NCBI GenBank assembly: GCA_902762335.1 | Contig: CACWNZ010000001.1 | Span: 1-26,060 of the forward strand | Length of the DNA: 26,060 bases | Reading direction: 5' to 3' | From: an uncultured Ruminococcus sp. | GTDB taxonomy: Bacteria > Bacillota > Clostridia > Oscillospirales > Acutalibacteraceae | Part shown: positions 1 to 7,833 of the stretch, piece by piece | Layout: the number at the start of each line of letters is the position of its first letter | Numbering within the stretch: position 1 is the first letter of the stretch | Made by a program: the position numbers and the translations under genes | Notes under the pieces: model-generated | The model's input: only the letters and a program-made list of their open reading frames with translations | Told to the model about the DNA's origin: nothing | Database searches by the model: none

Positions 1-70
1 GTACGGAGATCAGCGCCAGAGCGATGACGGAAATGATTATTCTTTTTGCCGCCGACTTTTTTTTCTTCAT
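1..70 (-). CDS. Membrane-anchored protein, N-terminal fragment (cut by window edge)
   Basis: An ATG at 70-68 is preceded by a strong ribosome site (GAGGAGG on the minus strand, near 77-83). Only 23 codons are visible. They encode a lysine-rich start (MKKKKSAAKR) followed by a hydrophobic run (IIISVIALALISV), which is a signal peptide or a single membrane anchor with the usual positive-inside N-terminus. It lies 18 bases after the mutS2 stop on the same strand, so it is probably the next gene of that operon. The function cannot be told from this fragment. Confidence 0.75.
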   Translation of the reverse strand, partial: MKKKKSAAKRIIISVIALALISV

Positions 71-88
71 TATACCGCCTCCTCTGTA

Positions 89-2437
89 TTATTTCAGCTC
101 GGCAACGGTGACGCCGGAGTCGCCCTCGCCGAAGGTACCGAGACGGAAGGAACGGACGGACGGGTGGGTCTTGAGGTGCTTCTGTATCTCTTTGCGCAGA
201 ACGCCCGTACCCTTGCCGTGTATTATCGTTATAATGTGCAGCCCCTGCATTACCGCAAGGTCTATCGCCTTGTCTACGTCAAGCAGCGCGTCTGCGGCGT
301 TCTCGCCCCTTACGTCTACCTCGGTAGAGGCGTTCACCCTCATATCGTTCCTGACCGTGCGCACGGCGCTTCGCTTTGGCAGGGTAACGCTCTCCTGCTT
401 CAGCAGGCGGATATTATCGAGGGGAACTCTCGTTTTTATTATCCCCGCCTGAACGAGTACGCTGTCCTTTCCCGTTTCGAGAACGGTAGCCTTTTTGTCT
501 ATATCGAATATGAGCACGAGGTCGCCGCGCCTGAGCTCCCTCGGCAGTCTGTACTCCTCCTTTTCCCTGGTCCTTACGGGGTCTGCCGCCTCCTCCATGC
601 TGCGTATATCCGCCCTGAGTTTCGCCTTCTCCTCGGGTGTTATCTCCTGCTTCTTTCTTATCGCCTCAAGCTCGTCAAGAACTCCGTATACCTGAGCCCT
701 CGCCTTCGTTATTATCTGCTCCGCCTCCGTGCGGGCGTTCTCTATCTCTCTTTCGCTTCTCTGTCTGCTGCGCTCCGCCTCGGCTCTGGCGTTTTCAAGC
801 TCCGCCTGCGCCTCCGCCTTAAGAGCCTCCGTTTCGCCGAGTCTTTGCTCAAGCTCGTTCCTGCTGTCCTCAAGCTTCCGAACGACCGCCTCGAACTTTG
901 AATCCTCCATGGAAACAAGCTCTCTTGCCCTGTTTACGACGCTCTCGTCTATGCCGAGGCGTTCCGAAATGGCAAAGGCGTTAGATCTGCCGGGCATACC
1001 TATCAGCAGCTTATAGGTGGGTCTCAGCGTAGAAACGTCGAACTCACAGCAGCCGTTCTCTACGCCCTTAGTCTCAAGCGCAAAGCTCTTCAGCTCCGCA
1101 TAATGGGTGGTCGAAGCTATCCTTGCGCCCTGCTGTCTTAGTCTTTCGAGGATAGCCGTAGCAAGGGCGGCACCCTCTACGGGGTCTGTTCCCGCGCCGA
1201 GCTCGTCGATAAGCACAAGACTTTTTTCATCGGCGGTTTCAAGTATGCGCCTTATAGTGGTAATATGCGCCCAAAACGTGGATAATGACTGCTCTATGCT
1301 CTGCTCGTCGCCTATATCGGCAAGAACGTTATCGAACACCGAAAGCTCGCTGTTGTCGGCGGCGGGTATCATCAGTCCGCACATCGCCATGAGCGAGAGC
1401 AGTCCGAGAGTCTTTAATGATACCGTCTTGCCGCCCGTATTGGGACCCGTTACGACGAGGGTATCAAAGCCGACACCTAACTCTATATTGGTAGGCACGA
1501 CTTTATCCGCCGCGATAAGCGGGTGCCGCGCGTTTTTCAGGACTATCCTGCCGCTGTCGTTCATCACGGGAAGGGTAGCCTTCATCTTATAGGCAAGCTC
1601 CGCCTTAGCGAATATCACGTTAAGCTCGGTAAGAATGCGGTAGCTCTCGCAGATACTGTCCGCATAGGCTCCCAGCTCCGACGACAGTTCGGCAAGTATC
1701 CTGTCTATCTCGGTCTGCTCCTTCGAGCGGAGAAGTCTTATTTCGTTGTTCGCCTCAACAACGCTCATCGGCTCTATGAACACCGTAGCGCCGCTCGACG
1801 AGGTATCGTGGACAAGCCCCGGAACGGACGAACGGAACTCCGCCTTGACCGGCACGACGAATCTGCCGCTCCTTATCGTAACTATGCTGTCCTGAAGGTA
1901 CTTCTGCATGGATACCGAATGTATCAGCTTATCGAGCCGCTCTCTTATCTTAGAGGCGGCGGCGGTGATCTTGCGTCTTATGGCAGCGAGCTCGGGCGAG
2001 GCGTTGTCGGCTATCTCGTCCTCGGAGAGAATAGCCGATGTTATCTTCTGTTCAAGATATTTATTCGGAGAAAGTGCGTTGAATCTCATATCAAGGCAGG
2101 TCTCTGTCGATGCCGACCTGTCTCTCCATTCGAGAACGGTGCGTATGACTCTCAGCAGAGCCGCCGCCCTCAATAATTCGAGGGGCGTCAGCACCGCGCC
2201 CGCCTGAGCCCTGCGCAGGGCATTGGTCATGTTATGTATATTTCCGAAGGCGGGAGCGCCGAAGCGCGCCGAGAGAGAATGAGCGTCGCTCGTTTCTCTG
2301 AGCAGCTCTCTCACCTCAAACAGTCCGCTCGACGGCTCTATAGCAAGAGCAAGCCGGGCAGCGTCCTCAAACGAGGTCTGCTCCGCAAGCCTTTCAAGTA
2401 TTTTATCAAGCTCAAGGGCTTTATGATCTCTGTTCAT
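89..2437 (-). CDS. mutS2: Endonuclease MutS2 / ribosome-rescue ATPase
   Basis: The 782-residue product is full length for the MutS2 family. In order it has a MutS-like core and lever region (about 1-300), an ATPase with Walker A GPNTGGKT (331-338) and Walker B LVLIDELGAG (407-416), a long charged coiled coil (about 510-610), a small beta-rich segment (about 635-680), and a C-terminal Smr nuclease domain (about 706-782) with the HGKGTG motif (740-745). The N-terminal mismatch-recognition domain of MutS1 is absent, as expected. MutS2 has been linked to suppression of recombination and, in Bacillus, to splitting of collided ribosomes; its role here is inferred from the family. The start is an ATG with AAAGGAA upstream, 43 bases after recO. 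Confidence 0.97.
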   Translation of the reverse strand: MNRDHKALELDKILERLAEQTSFEDAARLALAIEPSSGLFEVRELLRETSDAHSLSARFGAPAFGNIHNMTNALRRAQAGAVLTPLELLRAAALLRVIRTVLEWRDRSASTETCLDMRFNALSPNKYLEQKITSAILSEDEIADNASPELAAIRRKITAAASKIRERLDKLIHSVSMQKYLQDSIVTIRSGRFVVPVKAEFRSSVPGLVHDTSSSGATVFIEPMSVVEANNEIRLLRSKEQTEIDRILAELSSELGAYADSICESYRILTELNVIFAKAELAYKMKATLPVMNDSGRIVLKNARHPLIAADKVVPTNIELGVGFDTLVVTGPNTGGKTVSLKTLGLLSLMAMCGLMIPAADNSELSVFDNVLADIGDEQSIEQSLSTFWAHITTIRRILETADEKSLVLIDELGAGTDPVEGAALATAILERLRQQGARIASTTHYAELKSFALETKGVENGCCEFDVSTLRPTYKLLIGMPGRSNAFAISERLGIDESVVNRARELVSMEDSKFEAVVRKLEDSRNELEQRLGETEALKAEAQAELENARAEAERSRQRSEREIENARTEAEQIITKARAQVYGVLDELEAIRKKQEITPEEKAKLRADIRSMEEAADPVRTREKEEYRLPRELRRGDLVLIFDIDKKATVLETGKDSVLVQAGIIKTRVPLDNIRLLKQESVTLPKRSAVRTVRNDMRVNASTEVDVRGENAADALLDVDKAIDLAVMQGLHIITIIHGKGTGVLRKEIQKHLKTHPSVRSFRLGTFGEGDSGVTVAELK

Positions 2438-2480
2438 AGCTGTTTTCCTTTTATATATTCGTATGGCTCAGCGCTCTCAA

Positions 2481-3230
2481 TTAAGTGAACGCCTGTATCT
2501 GCTTATAGTAATCAAGTGTACGGAATCGTGTGTCGGACAGGGACAGGATATATTTTTCGGCGCAGTCGGAGAGCTGTCTGAGCGAGGTATCGGACAGCGT
2601 GAACGAAAATATCTTTTTGGGCTCGGCAAGGGCTATATATCTGAACGCCGTGACCGCACCCCTTGACAGCATACAGACGGTCTGCTCCTCCCTTACGCAG
2701 TCGGAGCAGAGCAGCCTGTTTTTTTCATATTCAAAGAACATGGTCTCGCTGTCGTATTTTCCGCAGCCCGAGCAGTAGAGAATATCGGGCATAGAGCCCG
2801 AGAGCACCGCAAATCTTATCTCAAAAACGGTCTTTACCAGCCCGGCGGGCTTGTCGGTGGCAGTAAGAACGTGCAGGCAGTTCAGCATGAGATCAAGAAT
2901 TTCCGACGAATAGACGTTTTCGGGGATATTCCTGACGGCAAGCTCGCACATATACTGCGCCAGCGCAAGCCTTTGCAGGTCGAACTGTACGTTGTAAAAG
3001 GAGCGTATCAGCCTTGACTCGTCGATAACGTAGCTCGTTTTTCCTTTATATATACTCAGTTGGGAATAGCTGAACGGCTGAGTTGAGGCGAAGTTCAGAT
3101 TTTTCAGATTCTTCGCGCCCCTTACAAATCCCCTGATTATCCCGCTGTCCCTTGTAAGCACGGTCACCAGCCTGTCGCTCTCTCCTACTGCCGTGTCTGT
3201 CAGGATCAGACCCTCCGTTTCCGTTTTCAT
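2481..3230 (-). CDS. recO: DNA repair protein RecO
   Basis: RecO loads RecA onto SSB-coated single-stranded DNA in the RecFOR pathway. The 249-residue product has the N-terminal OB-fold (about 1-80, beginning MKTETEGLILTDTAVGESDR) and the Firmicutes zinc knuckle, C153-x2-C156 and C175-x2-C178. I chose the ATG at 3230 because GGAGGA lies 8 bases upstream and the OB-fold begins at once. An in-frame start 13 codons earlier adds only an unlike stretch and has no ribosome site. The 5' end overlaps the long reading frame of the yqzL-like gene, and mutS2 follows 43 bases downstream, so the three are probably cotranscribed. Confidence 0.95.
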   Translation of the reverse strand: MKTETEGLILTDTAVGESDRLVTVLTRDSGIIRGFVRGAKNLKNLNFASTQPFSYSQLSIYKGKTSYVIDESRLIRSFYNVQFDLQRLALAQYMCELAVRNIPENVYSSEILDLMLNCLHVLTATDKPAGLVKTVFEIRFAVLSGSMPDILYCSGCGKYDSETMFFEYEKNRLLCSDCVREEQTVCMLSRGAVTAFRYIALAEPKKIFSFTLSDTSLRQLSDCAEKYILSLSDTRFRTLDYYKQIQAFT

Positions 3231-3354
3231 CAAAATCCTCCGTTCGGTCACCCGCGCCGCAGGAGACACGGTCTGACCTTATCCTGCAATACGTGAGATA
3301 ATCGCCGACACTTCCCGTTTCTGCAAAATTCCGCCATGCGGTGTTTTCATCCAT
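3046..3354 (-). CDS. yqzL: YqzL-like small protein with long out-of-frame extension over recO
   Basis: The ATG at 3354 has a strong GGAGG upstream. The first residues (MDENTAWRNFAETGSVGDYLTYC) fit the YqzL family: a Trp followed by Phe-x-x-Thr-Gly and a Tyr-Leu pair. YqzL proteins are about 45-50 residues of unknown function and lie between era and recO in Bacillus and Clostridia, exactly as here. The frame does not stop at the usual length. It runs on to 102 residues, overlapping recO by about 185 bases, and the added part is charged and low in hydrophobics, as expected of a shifted recO frame. A TGATGA in a neighbouring frame at the recO start suggests that the stop was lost by a one-base indel, or by a sequencing error. 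N-terminal identity is fairly sure; the true C-terminus is not. Confidence 0.7.
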   Translation of the reverse strand: MDENTAWRNFAETGSVGDYLTYCRIRSDRVSCGAGDRTEDFDENGNGGSDPDRHGSRRERQAGDRAYKGQRDNQGICKGREESEKSELRLNSAVQLFPTEYI

Positions 3355-3396
3355 ACGTATACTGCCTCCGTTCCGGTATATATAATGTATGGTAAT

Positions 3397-3402
3397 ATTA
3401 TA
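3397..3402 (-). promoter_or_regulatory. Probable -10 box for yqzL-recO-mutS2
   Basis: The 100-base gap between era and the yqzL-like gene is AT-rich and holds TATAAT on the minus strand, about 45 bases before the ATG. I see no convincing -35 at 16-18 bases, so strength is uncertain. A small GCGC-TTTTTT-GCGC inverted repeat follows the era stop (about 3442-3457) but is not a classical terminator, so readthrough from era remains possible. Confidence 0.45.
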
Positions 3403-3454
3403 GCCGCAGTACAGCGAATTATTACAGAAATAATGTCACGGCGCAAAAAAGCGC

Positions 3455-4366
3455 TTATTCGTCAAAGCTGCTGCTGTCGTAGCCGAGACTGCGCAGTATG
3501 GCTTCTCTGTTTCGCCAATCCTCCTTGACCTTTACCCATATCTGAAGGTTTACCCTGCACCCGAAGAAGCGCTCCATATCCTGTCTTGCATAGGTGCCTA
3601 TCTTTTTGAGCATGGAGCCGCCCTTTCCTATTATCATTCCCTTATGGCTTTCCCTCTCGCAGTAGATGACCGCGTCCATATCTATTATCTCCTTGTCGGG
3701 GCGCTCCTTCATTCTTTCAACGAACACCGCCGTCCCGTGAGGCACCTCCTTATCGAGCAGGCGCAGCAGCTTTTCTCTTATCATCTCGGCTGCAAGCACT
3801 CTTTCGGGCTGGTCGGTAAGGGTGTCCTCGTCAAAGAGGAAATCCCCCTCGTGCGCCTGCGCCCTCATCTCCTTTTTGAGAATATCCATGCCCGAGCCCG
3901 TCTGAGCGGAGCACGGCACAACGGCGCAGAAGTCGTAGAGCGAAGCAAGCTCCGCTATCTGCTTTGCAAGCACGGTCTTGTCGTTTATCGTATCTGTTTT
4001 GTTTATTGCAAGCACGGCGGGCAGTCCGAGCGAACGGAATTTTTCTATGAGCTGTTTTTCCTCCTCGGATATGCTTCTGTCCGCCTCTGTCACGAGAACG
4101 CACATATCCACACCCGCAACGGATTCGTTTATCGAGCGCAGCATAAAGCGGTCGAGGTCGTTTCTCGGCTTGTGCAGTCCCGGGGTATCTATGAAAACGA
4201 GCTGGCAGTCCTCCTCCGTGAGAACTCCCGTTATCCTCGTTCTTGTGGTCTGGGGCTTTGAAGAAACTATGGCTATCTTCTCGCCCAGAAGCCTGTTGAG
4301 TATAGAGGACTTGCCCACGTTGGGACGCCCGACTATTGCAATAAAGGCTGTTTTTCTTTCAGTCAC
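3455..4366 (-). CDS. era: GTPase Era, 16S rRNA processing and 30S assembly
   Basis: The 303-residue product has the usual Era length. The GTPase domain shows G1 GRPNVGKS (13-20), the G2 region TTRTRI (40-45), G3 DTPG (60-63) and G4 NKTD (122-125). The C-terminal KH domain (about 220-295) carries GKGGSMLKKIG, which binds the 3' end of 16S rRNA. The start is a GTG at 4366; it overlaps the stop of the upstream kinase gene by 8 bases, with a purine-rich GGAAGGGAAG before it, so translation is probably coupled. It follows ybeY and the undecaprenol kinase gene, as in most Firmicutes. Confidence 0.97.
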   Translation of the reverse strand: MTERKTAFIAIVGRPNVGKSSILNRLLGEKIAIVSSKPQTTRTRITGVLTEEDCQLVFIDTPGLHKPRNDLDRFMLRSINESVAGVDMCVLVTEADRSISEEEKQLIEKFRSLGLPAVLAINKTDTINDKTVLAKQIAELASLYDFCAVVPCSAQTGSGMDILKKEMRAQAHEGDFLFDEDTLTDQPERVLAAEMIREKLLRLLDKEVPHGTAVFVERMKERPDKEIIDMDAVIYCERESHKGMIIGKGGSMLKKIGTYARQDMERFFGCRVNLQIWVKVKEDWRNREAILRSLGYDSSSFDE

Positions 4367-4835
4367 TTTTTTTCTTCCCTTCCTTTTTTCTTCGGCGCGG
4401 CATTACTATAAACAATACCGACAATACCGCAGCGGCGCACAGCAGGCACAGAGCCGCCGTATTGCCCGCAAAAAATTCGTACGCGCTTATCCAGCCCTCC
4501 GCCGATGAGAACAGGATAACTCCGATGACCGCGGCAAAGACCGCAAGTATGAGCACTGCGCCCGCGGCGGCGTCCTTGGCTGTTTTTATCATGTCGTCAC
4601 GCTGCGGGCATACCCTGTCGCACAGGGCTTCTATAGACGTATTTATCGCCTCGGCGGCAAGCACCCCGCCTATAGTCAGCAGAAGCAGCACCCATTCGCC
4701 GCGGCTGAAATTAAAAAAGCGCGCAAAAACGAGAACATACAGCGCAGCCACTGTATGAACTCTCATATTGCGCTCGTGTATTATACAATGAATGATCCCG
4801 CAGAATGCGTATACGAAGCCCTTTAGAAAAGACAT
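4359..4835 (-). CDS. dgkA: Undecaprenol / diacylglycerol kinase (DgkA family)
   Basis: This small integral membrane kinase phosphorylates undecaprenol (in Gram-positives) or diacylglycerol, recycling the lipid carrier of cell-wall synthesis. The family signature is clear: ERNMRVH (21-27), the catalytic EAINTSIEALCD (62-73) and AKDAAAGAV (86-94). Hydrophobic helices lie at about 29-41, 48-61, 90-109 and 125-145. At 158 residues it is longer than the usual 120 or so: it has an added fourth helix and a basic tail (RRRKKEGKKK). The start overlaps the ybeY stop (TGATG) and the stop overlaps the era start. The substrate is inferred from the Gram-positive setting. Confidence 0.92.
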   Translation of the reverse strand: MSFLKGFVYAFCGIIHCIIHERNMRVHTVAALYVLVFARFFNFSRGEWVLLLLTIGGVLAAEAINTSIEALCDRVCPQRDDMIKTAKDAAAGAVLILAVFAAVIGVILFSSAEGWISAYEFFAGNTAALCLLCAAAVLSVLFIVMPRRRKKEGKKKSD

Positions 4836-5341
4836 CAGGTATCGTCCTGCATGAAGTAGCTTGAAGAGCCGGGCAGCCCGAGCTGTGTCATTACCTTTTC
4901 TTCCTTCTCGCGCATACGTATCCTCTGGAGTCCGTTGTCCTCATGGTCGTAGCCCAAAAGATGGAGCATCGAATGCGCCGTGAGATAGCCCACCTCTCTC
5001 TGCAGGCTGTGACCGAAGCGCTCCGCCTGCTCTACGGCGGTCTCCATGGATATTACGATATCGCCGAGTATCTTGGCGCCCGTTGCGGGGTCGGTGTCGT
5101 ACTTGCCGTTTTCGCCCATCGGGAACGAAAGCACGTCCGTTACCGCATCCTTGCTTCTGTAGATATTGTTGAGCTCCTTGATCTGCTTGTTATTGACAAG
5201 TGTAACGCTTACCTCTACGGAGCCGCGGAATTCCTCCATAATAAGCACAGCGTTGCAGCAGCGCCTGATAAGCATACGCAGACCCGTGGGGATCTTGATC
5301 TCTTTCTGCTTGTTGGTAATTATTACCTTGATCTTATCCAT
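4835..5341 (-). CDS. ybeY: Endoribonuclease YbeY, rRNA maturation
   Basis: YbeY is a single-domain metalloendoribonuclease that acts in 16S rRNA 3'-end maturation and ribosome quality control. The zinc-binding H-x3-H-x5-H signature is intact near the C-terminus (HSMLHLLGYDHE). The earlier block SKDAVTDVLSFP is also typical. I chose the ATG at 5341 (168 residues) over an in-frame GTG at 5353, because AAGGTG lies 9 bases before the ATG and that GTG is itself part of this ribosome site. The gene sits 17 bases after phoH and overlaps the kinase gene by one base. Confidence 0.96.
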   Translation of the reverse strand: MDKIKVIITNKQKEIKIPTGLRMLIRRCCNAVLIMEEFRGSVEVSVTLVNNKQIKELNNIYRSKDAVTDVLSFPMGENGKYDTDPATGAKILGDIVISMETAVEQAERFGHSLQREVGYLTAHSMLHLLGYDHEDNGLQRIRMREKEEKVMTQLGLPGSSSYFMQDDT

Positions 5342-5358
5342 TTCAAACTTCACCTTTC

Positions 5359-6327
5359 TTACTTATTGCTTCTGCCCTTACCCGAGGCAGCTTCGTACGC
5401 CTTTATGATATCCTGCACGAGTTTGTTTCTCACTACGTCCTTTGCCGAGAAGAACACCGTTTCTATATCGTCTATATCCTTGAGTATCCTCACGGCGTCC
5501 TTCAGTCCCGACCTCACTCCTCCGGGCAGGTCTATCTGGGTTATATCGCCTGTTATCACCATTTTGGAGTTGAAGCCGAGTCTTGTAAGAAACATCTTCA
5601 TCTGTTCGGGGGTCGTATTCTGTGCTTCATCAAGAATAATAAAGCTGTCGTCAAGCGTTCTTCCTCTCATATACGCGAGGGGAGCGACCTCTATGTTGCC
5701 TCTCTCGACGTATTTCTGATAGGTCTCTGCGCCGAGCATATCGAAGAGCGCGTCGTACAGCGGGCGCAGGTAGGGGTCTACCTTGCTTTGAAGATCCCCC
5801 GGCAGAAAGCCTAACTTTTCGCCTGCCTCAACGGCGGGTCTTGTCAGTATTATGCGGTTGATCTCTCTTGCCCTGAACGCCGCCACCGCCATAGCCACGG
5901 CAAGATAGGTCTTGCCCGTACCCGCAGGTCCTACGCCTACGGTGACGGTGTTGTCTTTTATCGCCGTGCAGTAGTTTTTCTGTCCGAGGGTCTTGGGCTT
6001 GACGGGGCGCCCCTTCGAGGTTATGCAGATACAGTCGCCCGCAAGCTGCTCTATGCGGTGCTCGTTGCCCTCGTTGACGAGGGCCATACAGTAGCGCACG
6101 TTCTGCTCGCTGAGGGCTTCTCCCTTATTCAGCAGACCGAGCAGGCTTTCTATCACCTTGACTGCCCTTGACACGTTTTCGGGCTCTCCCGTGACCTTGA
6201 GCTCGGAGCCCCTGCACACCACCGATACCATGTATTCGTTCTGTATCAGTCTGACGTTCTCGTCAAAGGTACCGAACAGAGCGACTGCCTGCTCCATACG
6301 GTCGATATTGAGTATCTGTTCGATCAT
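5359..6327 (-). CDS. phoH: PhoH-like ATPase (PhoH/YbeZ)
   Basis: The 322-residue product is a PhoH/YbeZ-type P-loop ATPase, a predicted RNA-linked helicase-like protein that usually precedes ybeY. An N-terminal KH-like region (about 1-95) precedes the ATPase with Walker A GPAGTGKT (133-140) and Walker B FIILDEAQN (229-237). Other typical blocks are the PAVEAGEKLGFLPGD run (165-179) and TGDITQIDLP. I chose the ATG at 6327: it has AGGGTGG upstream and the domain starts there. A 36-codon in-frame upstream extension runs through the promoter and is not credible. It is the first gene of the phoH-ybeY-dgkA-era transcript. Confidence 0.96.
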   Translation of the reverse strand: MIEQILNIDRMEQAVALFGTFDENVRLIQNEYMVSVVCRGSELKVTGEPENVSRAVKVIESLLGLLNKGEALSEQNVRYCMALVNEGNEHRIEQLAGDCICITSKGRPVKPKTLGQKNYCTAIKDNTVTVGVGPAGTGKTYLAVAMAVAAFRAREINRIILTRPAVEAGEKLGFLPGDLQSKVDPYLRPLYDALFDMLGAETYQKYVERGNIEVAPLAYMRGRTLDDSFIILDEAQNTTPEQMKMFLTRLGFNSKMVITGDITQIDLPGGVRSGLKDAVRILKDIDDIETVFFSAKDVVRNKLVQDIIKAYEAASGKGRSNK

Positions 6328-6406
6328 TAGACCACCCTGACTATTCCTGATGTCACATATTTTAACACGATGAGTAAAAATATATATTTGAGATATAATT
6401 TTTTCT

Positions 6407-6435
6407 ATTATAACACAAAAATAGTTAAAAGTCAC
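6407..6435 (-). promoter_or_regulatory. Promoter of the phoH operon
   Basis: On the minus strand GTGACT (6430-6435) and TATAAT (6407-6412) are 17 bases apart, and TG sits one base before the -10 (extended -10). The -10 is about 80 bases before the phoH ATG, in a strongly AT-rich stretch. Confidence 0.75.
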
Positions 6436-6584
6436 TATATTTTTTTGATTTCTTCAAATTTTTTTCAGAATAATCATTACTGTCCTCAGCTGTGGAATTT
6501 TTGTTGGTATAGAACGATCCCGGGAGTTTTCCCCGCCGCTGCGGAGGCAGAAAATTTTTTAAGAATCAAAAAGGCATCAGGATA

Positions 6585-6613
6585 TTGAAATATCCCGCGG
6601 ATCAGGGTAAAAT
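6585..6613 (+). promoter_or_regulatory. Promoter and candidate operator of the first STAS gene
   Basis: TTGAAA (6585-6590), a 17-base spacer and TAAAAT (6608-6613) form a good sigma-A type promoter 40 bases before the ATG. The -35 lies inside an inverted repeat, GGATAT-tgaa-ATATCC (6580-6595), which is the shape of a repressor site. Confidence 0.65.
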
Positions 6614-6653
6614 AATAATAACACCGATCATGACTTGAAAAGGGGCAATTATT

Positions 6654-6950
6654 ATGACCATAGAACAAAAGAAGAACGGCTCAAGTGTCTGTATCGCCGT
6701 TGCGGGCAGGCTTGACACCGCCACCGCGCCCGAGCTTGAGAGCGCCATACAGGGCGTACCCGGCGATACCACCCTGCTCACCCTCGATCTTGAAAAGCTC
6801 GACTATATCTCCTCCGCAGGACTCAGGGTGCTGCTCTCGGCTCATAAGGCGATCAGCCCGAAGGGAAAGCTGAAGATCGTAAACGCCAACGAAGCCATAA
6901 CAGAGATCTTCGATATAACGGGCTTCTCGGCAATTCTTAATATCGGATAA
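6654..6950 (+). CDS. STAS-domain anti-sigma-factor antagonist (SpoIIAA/RsbV-like), copy 1
   Basis: The 98-residue product is a complete single STAS domain. In partner switching such a protein, when dephosphorylated, binds an anti-sigma ATPase and releases that protein's target. The typical core LDLEKLDYISSAGLRVLLSAH (44-64) is present; Ser53 and Ser54 are the candidate phosphoacceptors. The ATG has AGGGG 9 bases upstream. It stands alone between its own promoter and a strong terminator. No sigma factor or cognate kinase is adjacent; the nearest ATPase and phosphatase genes are those at 16786-18967 and 20543-22234. It is the same length as the second STAS protein of the window and shares the MTI start and SSA motif. 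Confidence 0.92.
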   Translation: MTIEQKKNGSSVCIAVAGRLDTATAPELESAIQGVPGDTTLLTLDLEKLDYISSAGLRVLLSAHKAISPKGKLKIVNANEAITEIFDITGFSAILNIG

Positions 6951-6960
6951 CGAGACTAAA

Positions 6961-6994
6961 AACACCCTCCGTCGGGCATTCGGCGGAGGGTGTT
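6961..6994. terminator. Bidirectional terminator between STAS1 and the PPTase gene
   Basis: An 11-base stem, AACACCCTCCG (6961-6971) with CGGAGGGTGTT (6984-6994), is followed by a T-rich run on the plus strand (CTCATCTTTTTT) and by TTTTTAG on the minus strand. It suits both convergent genes. Confidence 0.85.
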
Positions 6995-7017
6995 CTCATC
7001 TTTTTTCAGGTGACCGG

Positions 7018-7662
7018 TCATATCTGTAAGGGACCGTTCCGTATCAGCCGCATTATCCCGGCGGCATCGAGCGGTATGATATGCAGCTCCGAAAACGGCT
7101 CGGAGCAGGCGGCCGCCACCGAGCGGTTTTTCCATACCGCGGAGCGGTAATACCATATCCTGCCGTCAAAGGCAAGACTGTCCGTTTCGGGATCCACGCA
7201 CAGGGAAACCGGCTCCACGCTCATACCGAGCCCCGCCGCCTTCAGTATGCTTTCCTTTATGCTCCACAGACGATAAAAGCGCTCAGGAGGGTCAGCCTTT
7301 ATCCATTCCCGTTCTTCAGGGCAAAAAACTAAGGGCGCAAGCTTCAGGTTTTCGCTGCTTATGCCCTCGATGTCCGTTCCGAGCTCACTGCCGCCGAAGG
7401 CGATCGCGGCGCAGCCGTCGGAATGGCTCAGACTGAAAAACCTGCCCGACCGCGAATACGGCTTGCCGTATTTATTCAGGCTTATATCGGCTTCCCTCTC
7501 ACCCGCGCAGCAGGTCAGCAGAAGCCCCGCCCCCATACACATAAGTCTGTCCTCATATCTGAGATAGCGCCGCGCTTTTTTCATTCTTTCGGGAAACAGA
7601 GCCTCGCACGGCTCCTCCCCCACCCTTGCAGCCTCTTCGTTTTCGATCGTATAAATATCCAT
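7018..7662 (-). CDS. 4'-phosphopantetheinyl transferase, Sfp type
   Basis: It transfers the phosphopantetheine arm of CoA to a serine of carrier proteins. The 214-residue length and motifs fit the Sfp/Gsp family: SLSHS (77-81), the Mg-binding GTDIE with D97 and E99, and RLWSIKESILKAAG (131-144), in which W133, K136 and E137 are the conserved W-x2-K-E. I chose the ATG at 7662 because GGGGGAG lies just upstream; the 37-codon in-frame extension runs through a promoter. The NRPS at 10843 has two carrier domains that need such an enzyme, and this is the only one in the window. Service to the NRPS is inferred from the 3-kb distance; it may also serve other carrier proteins. Confidence 0.92.
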   Translation of the reverse strand: MDIYTIENEEAARVGEEPCEALFPERMKKARRYLRYEDRLMCMGAGLLLTCCAGEREADISLNKYGKPYSRSGRFFSLSHSDGCAAIAFGGSELGTDIEGISSENLKLAPLVFCPEEREWIKADPPERFYRLWSIKESILKAAGLGMSVEPVSLCVDPETDSLAFDGRIWYYRSAVWKNRSVAAACSEPFSELHIIPLDAAGIMRLIRNGPLQI

Positions 7663-7698
7663 TCTCTCAACTCCCCCGAAGCCTTCGGCTTGTAAATA

Positions 7699-7728
7699 AT
7701 TATACGGCAAAGTCCGCGCACGGCGCAA
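7699..7728 (-). promoter_or_regulatory. Promoter of the PPTase gene
   Basis: On the minus strand TTGCGC (7723-7728), an 18-base spacer and TATAAT (7699-7704) lie about 37 bases before the ATG. Confidence 0.6.
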
Positions 7729-7792
7729 GTTTTTCCGATCCGTACTGTCCGCCGTGAAACGACGAAATATCATAGCATTTTGCGAGGTCCCG

Positions 7793-7801
7793 TGCTATAA
7801 T
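7793..7801 (+). promoter_or_regulatory. Extended -10 promoter of the L,D-transpeptidase gene
   Basis: TGC-TATAAT (TATAAT at 7796-7801) is a perfect extended -10, 32 bases before the ATG. The -35 region is poor, as is common for extended -10 promoters. It is divergent from the PPTase promoter, about 70 bases away. Confidence 0.6.
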
Positions 7802-7833
7802 ATATTTATCAGTATCGAAAAGGAGAGGGTAAA

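Larger units (their letters stand above)
6328..6653. other. Divergent intergenic region phoH / STAS1
   Basis: These 326 bases hold the minus-strand phoH promoter and the plus-strand STAS promoter, 150 bases apart. I see no coding potential: the short open frames have no ribosome site and no protein-like composition. A GC-rich patch (about 6520-6545) separates the two AT-rich promoters. Confidence 0.7.

Noticed and set aside
164..901. 245-codon plus-strand frame opposite mutS2
   Set aside because: An antisense shadow of the intact, conserved mutS2 gene; no ribosome site or domain.
4943..5719. 258-codon plus-strand frame opposite ybeY and phoH
   Set aside because: It spans two well-conserved minus-strand genes and their junction, and resembles nothing.
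6328..6435. 36-codon upstream extension of PhoH
   Set aside because: It covers the leader and reaches the promoter; the ATG at 6327 has AGGGTGG and starts the conserved domain.
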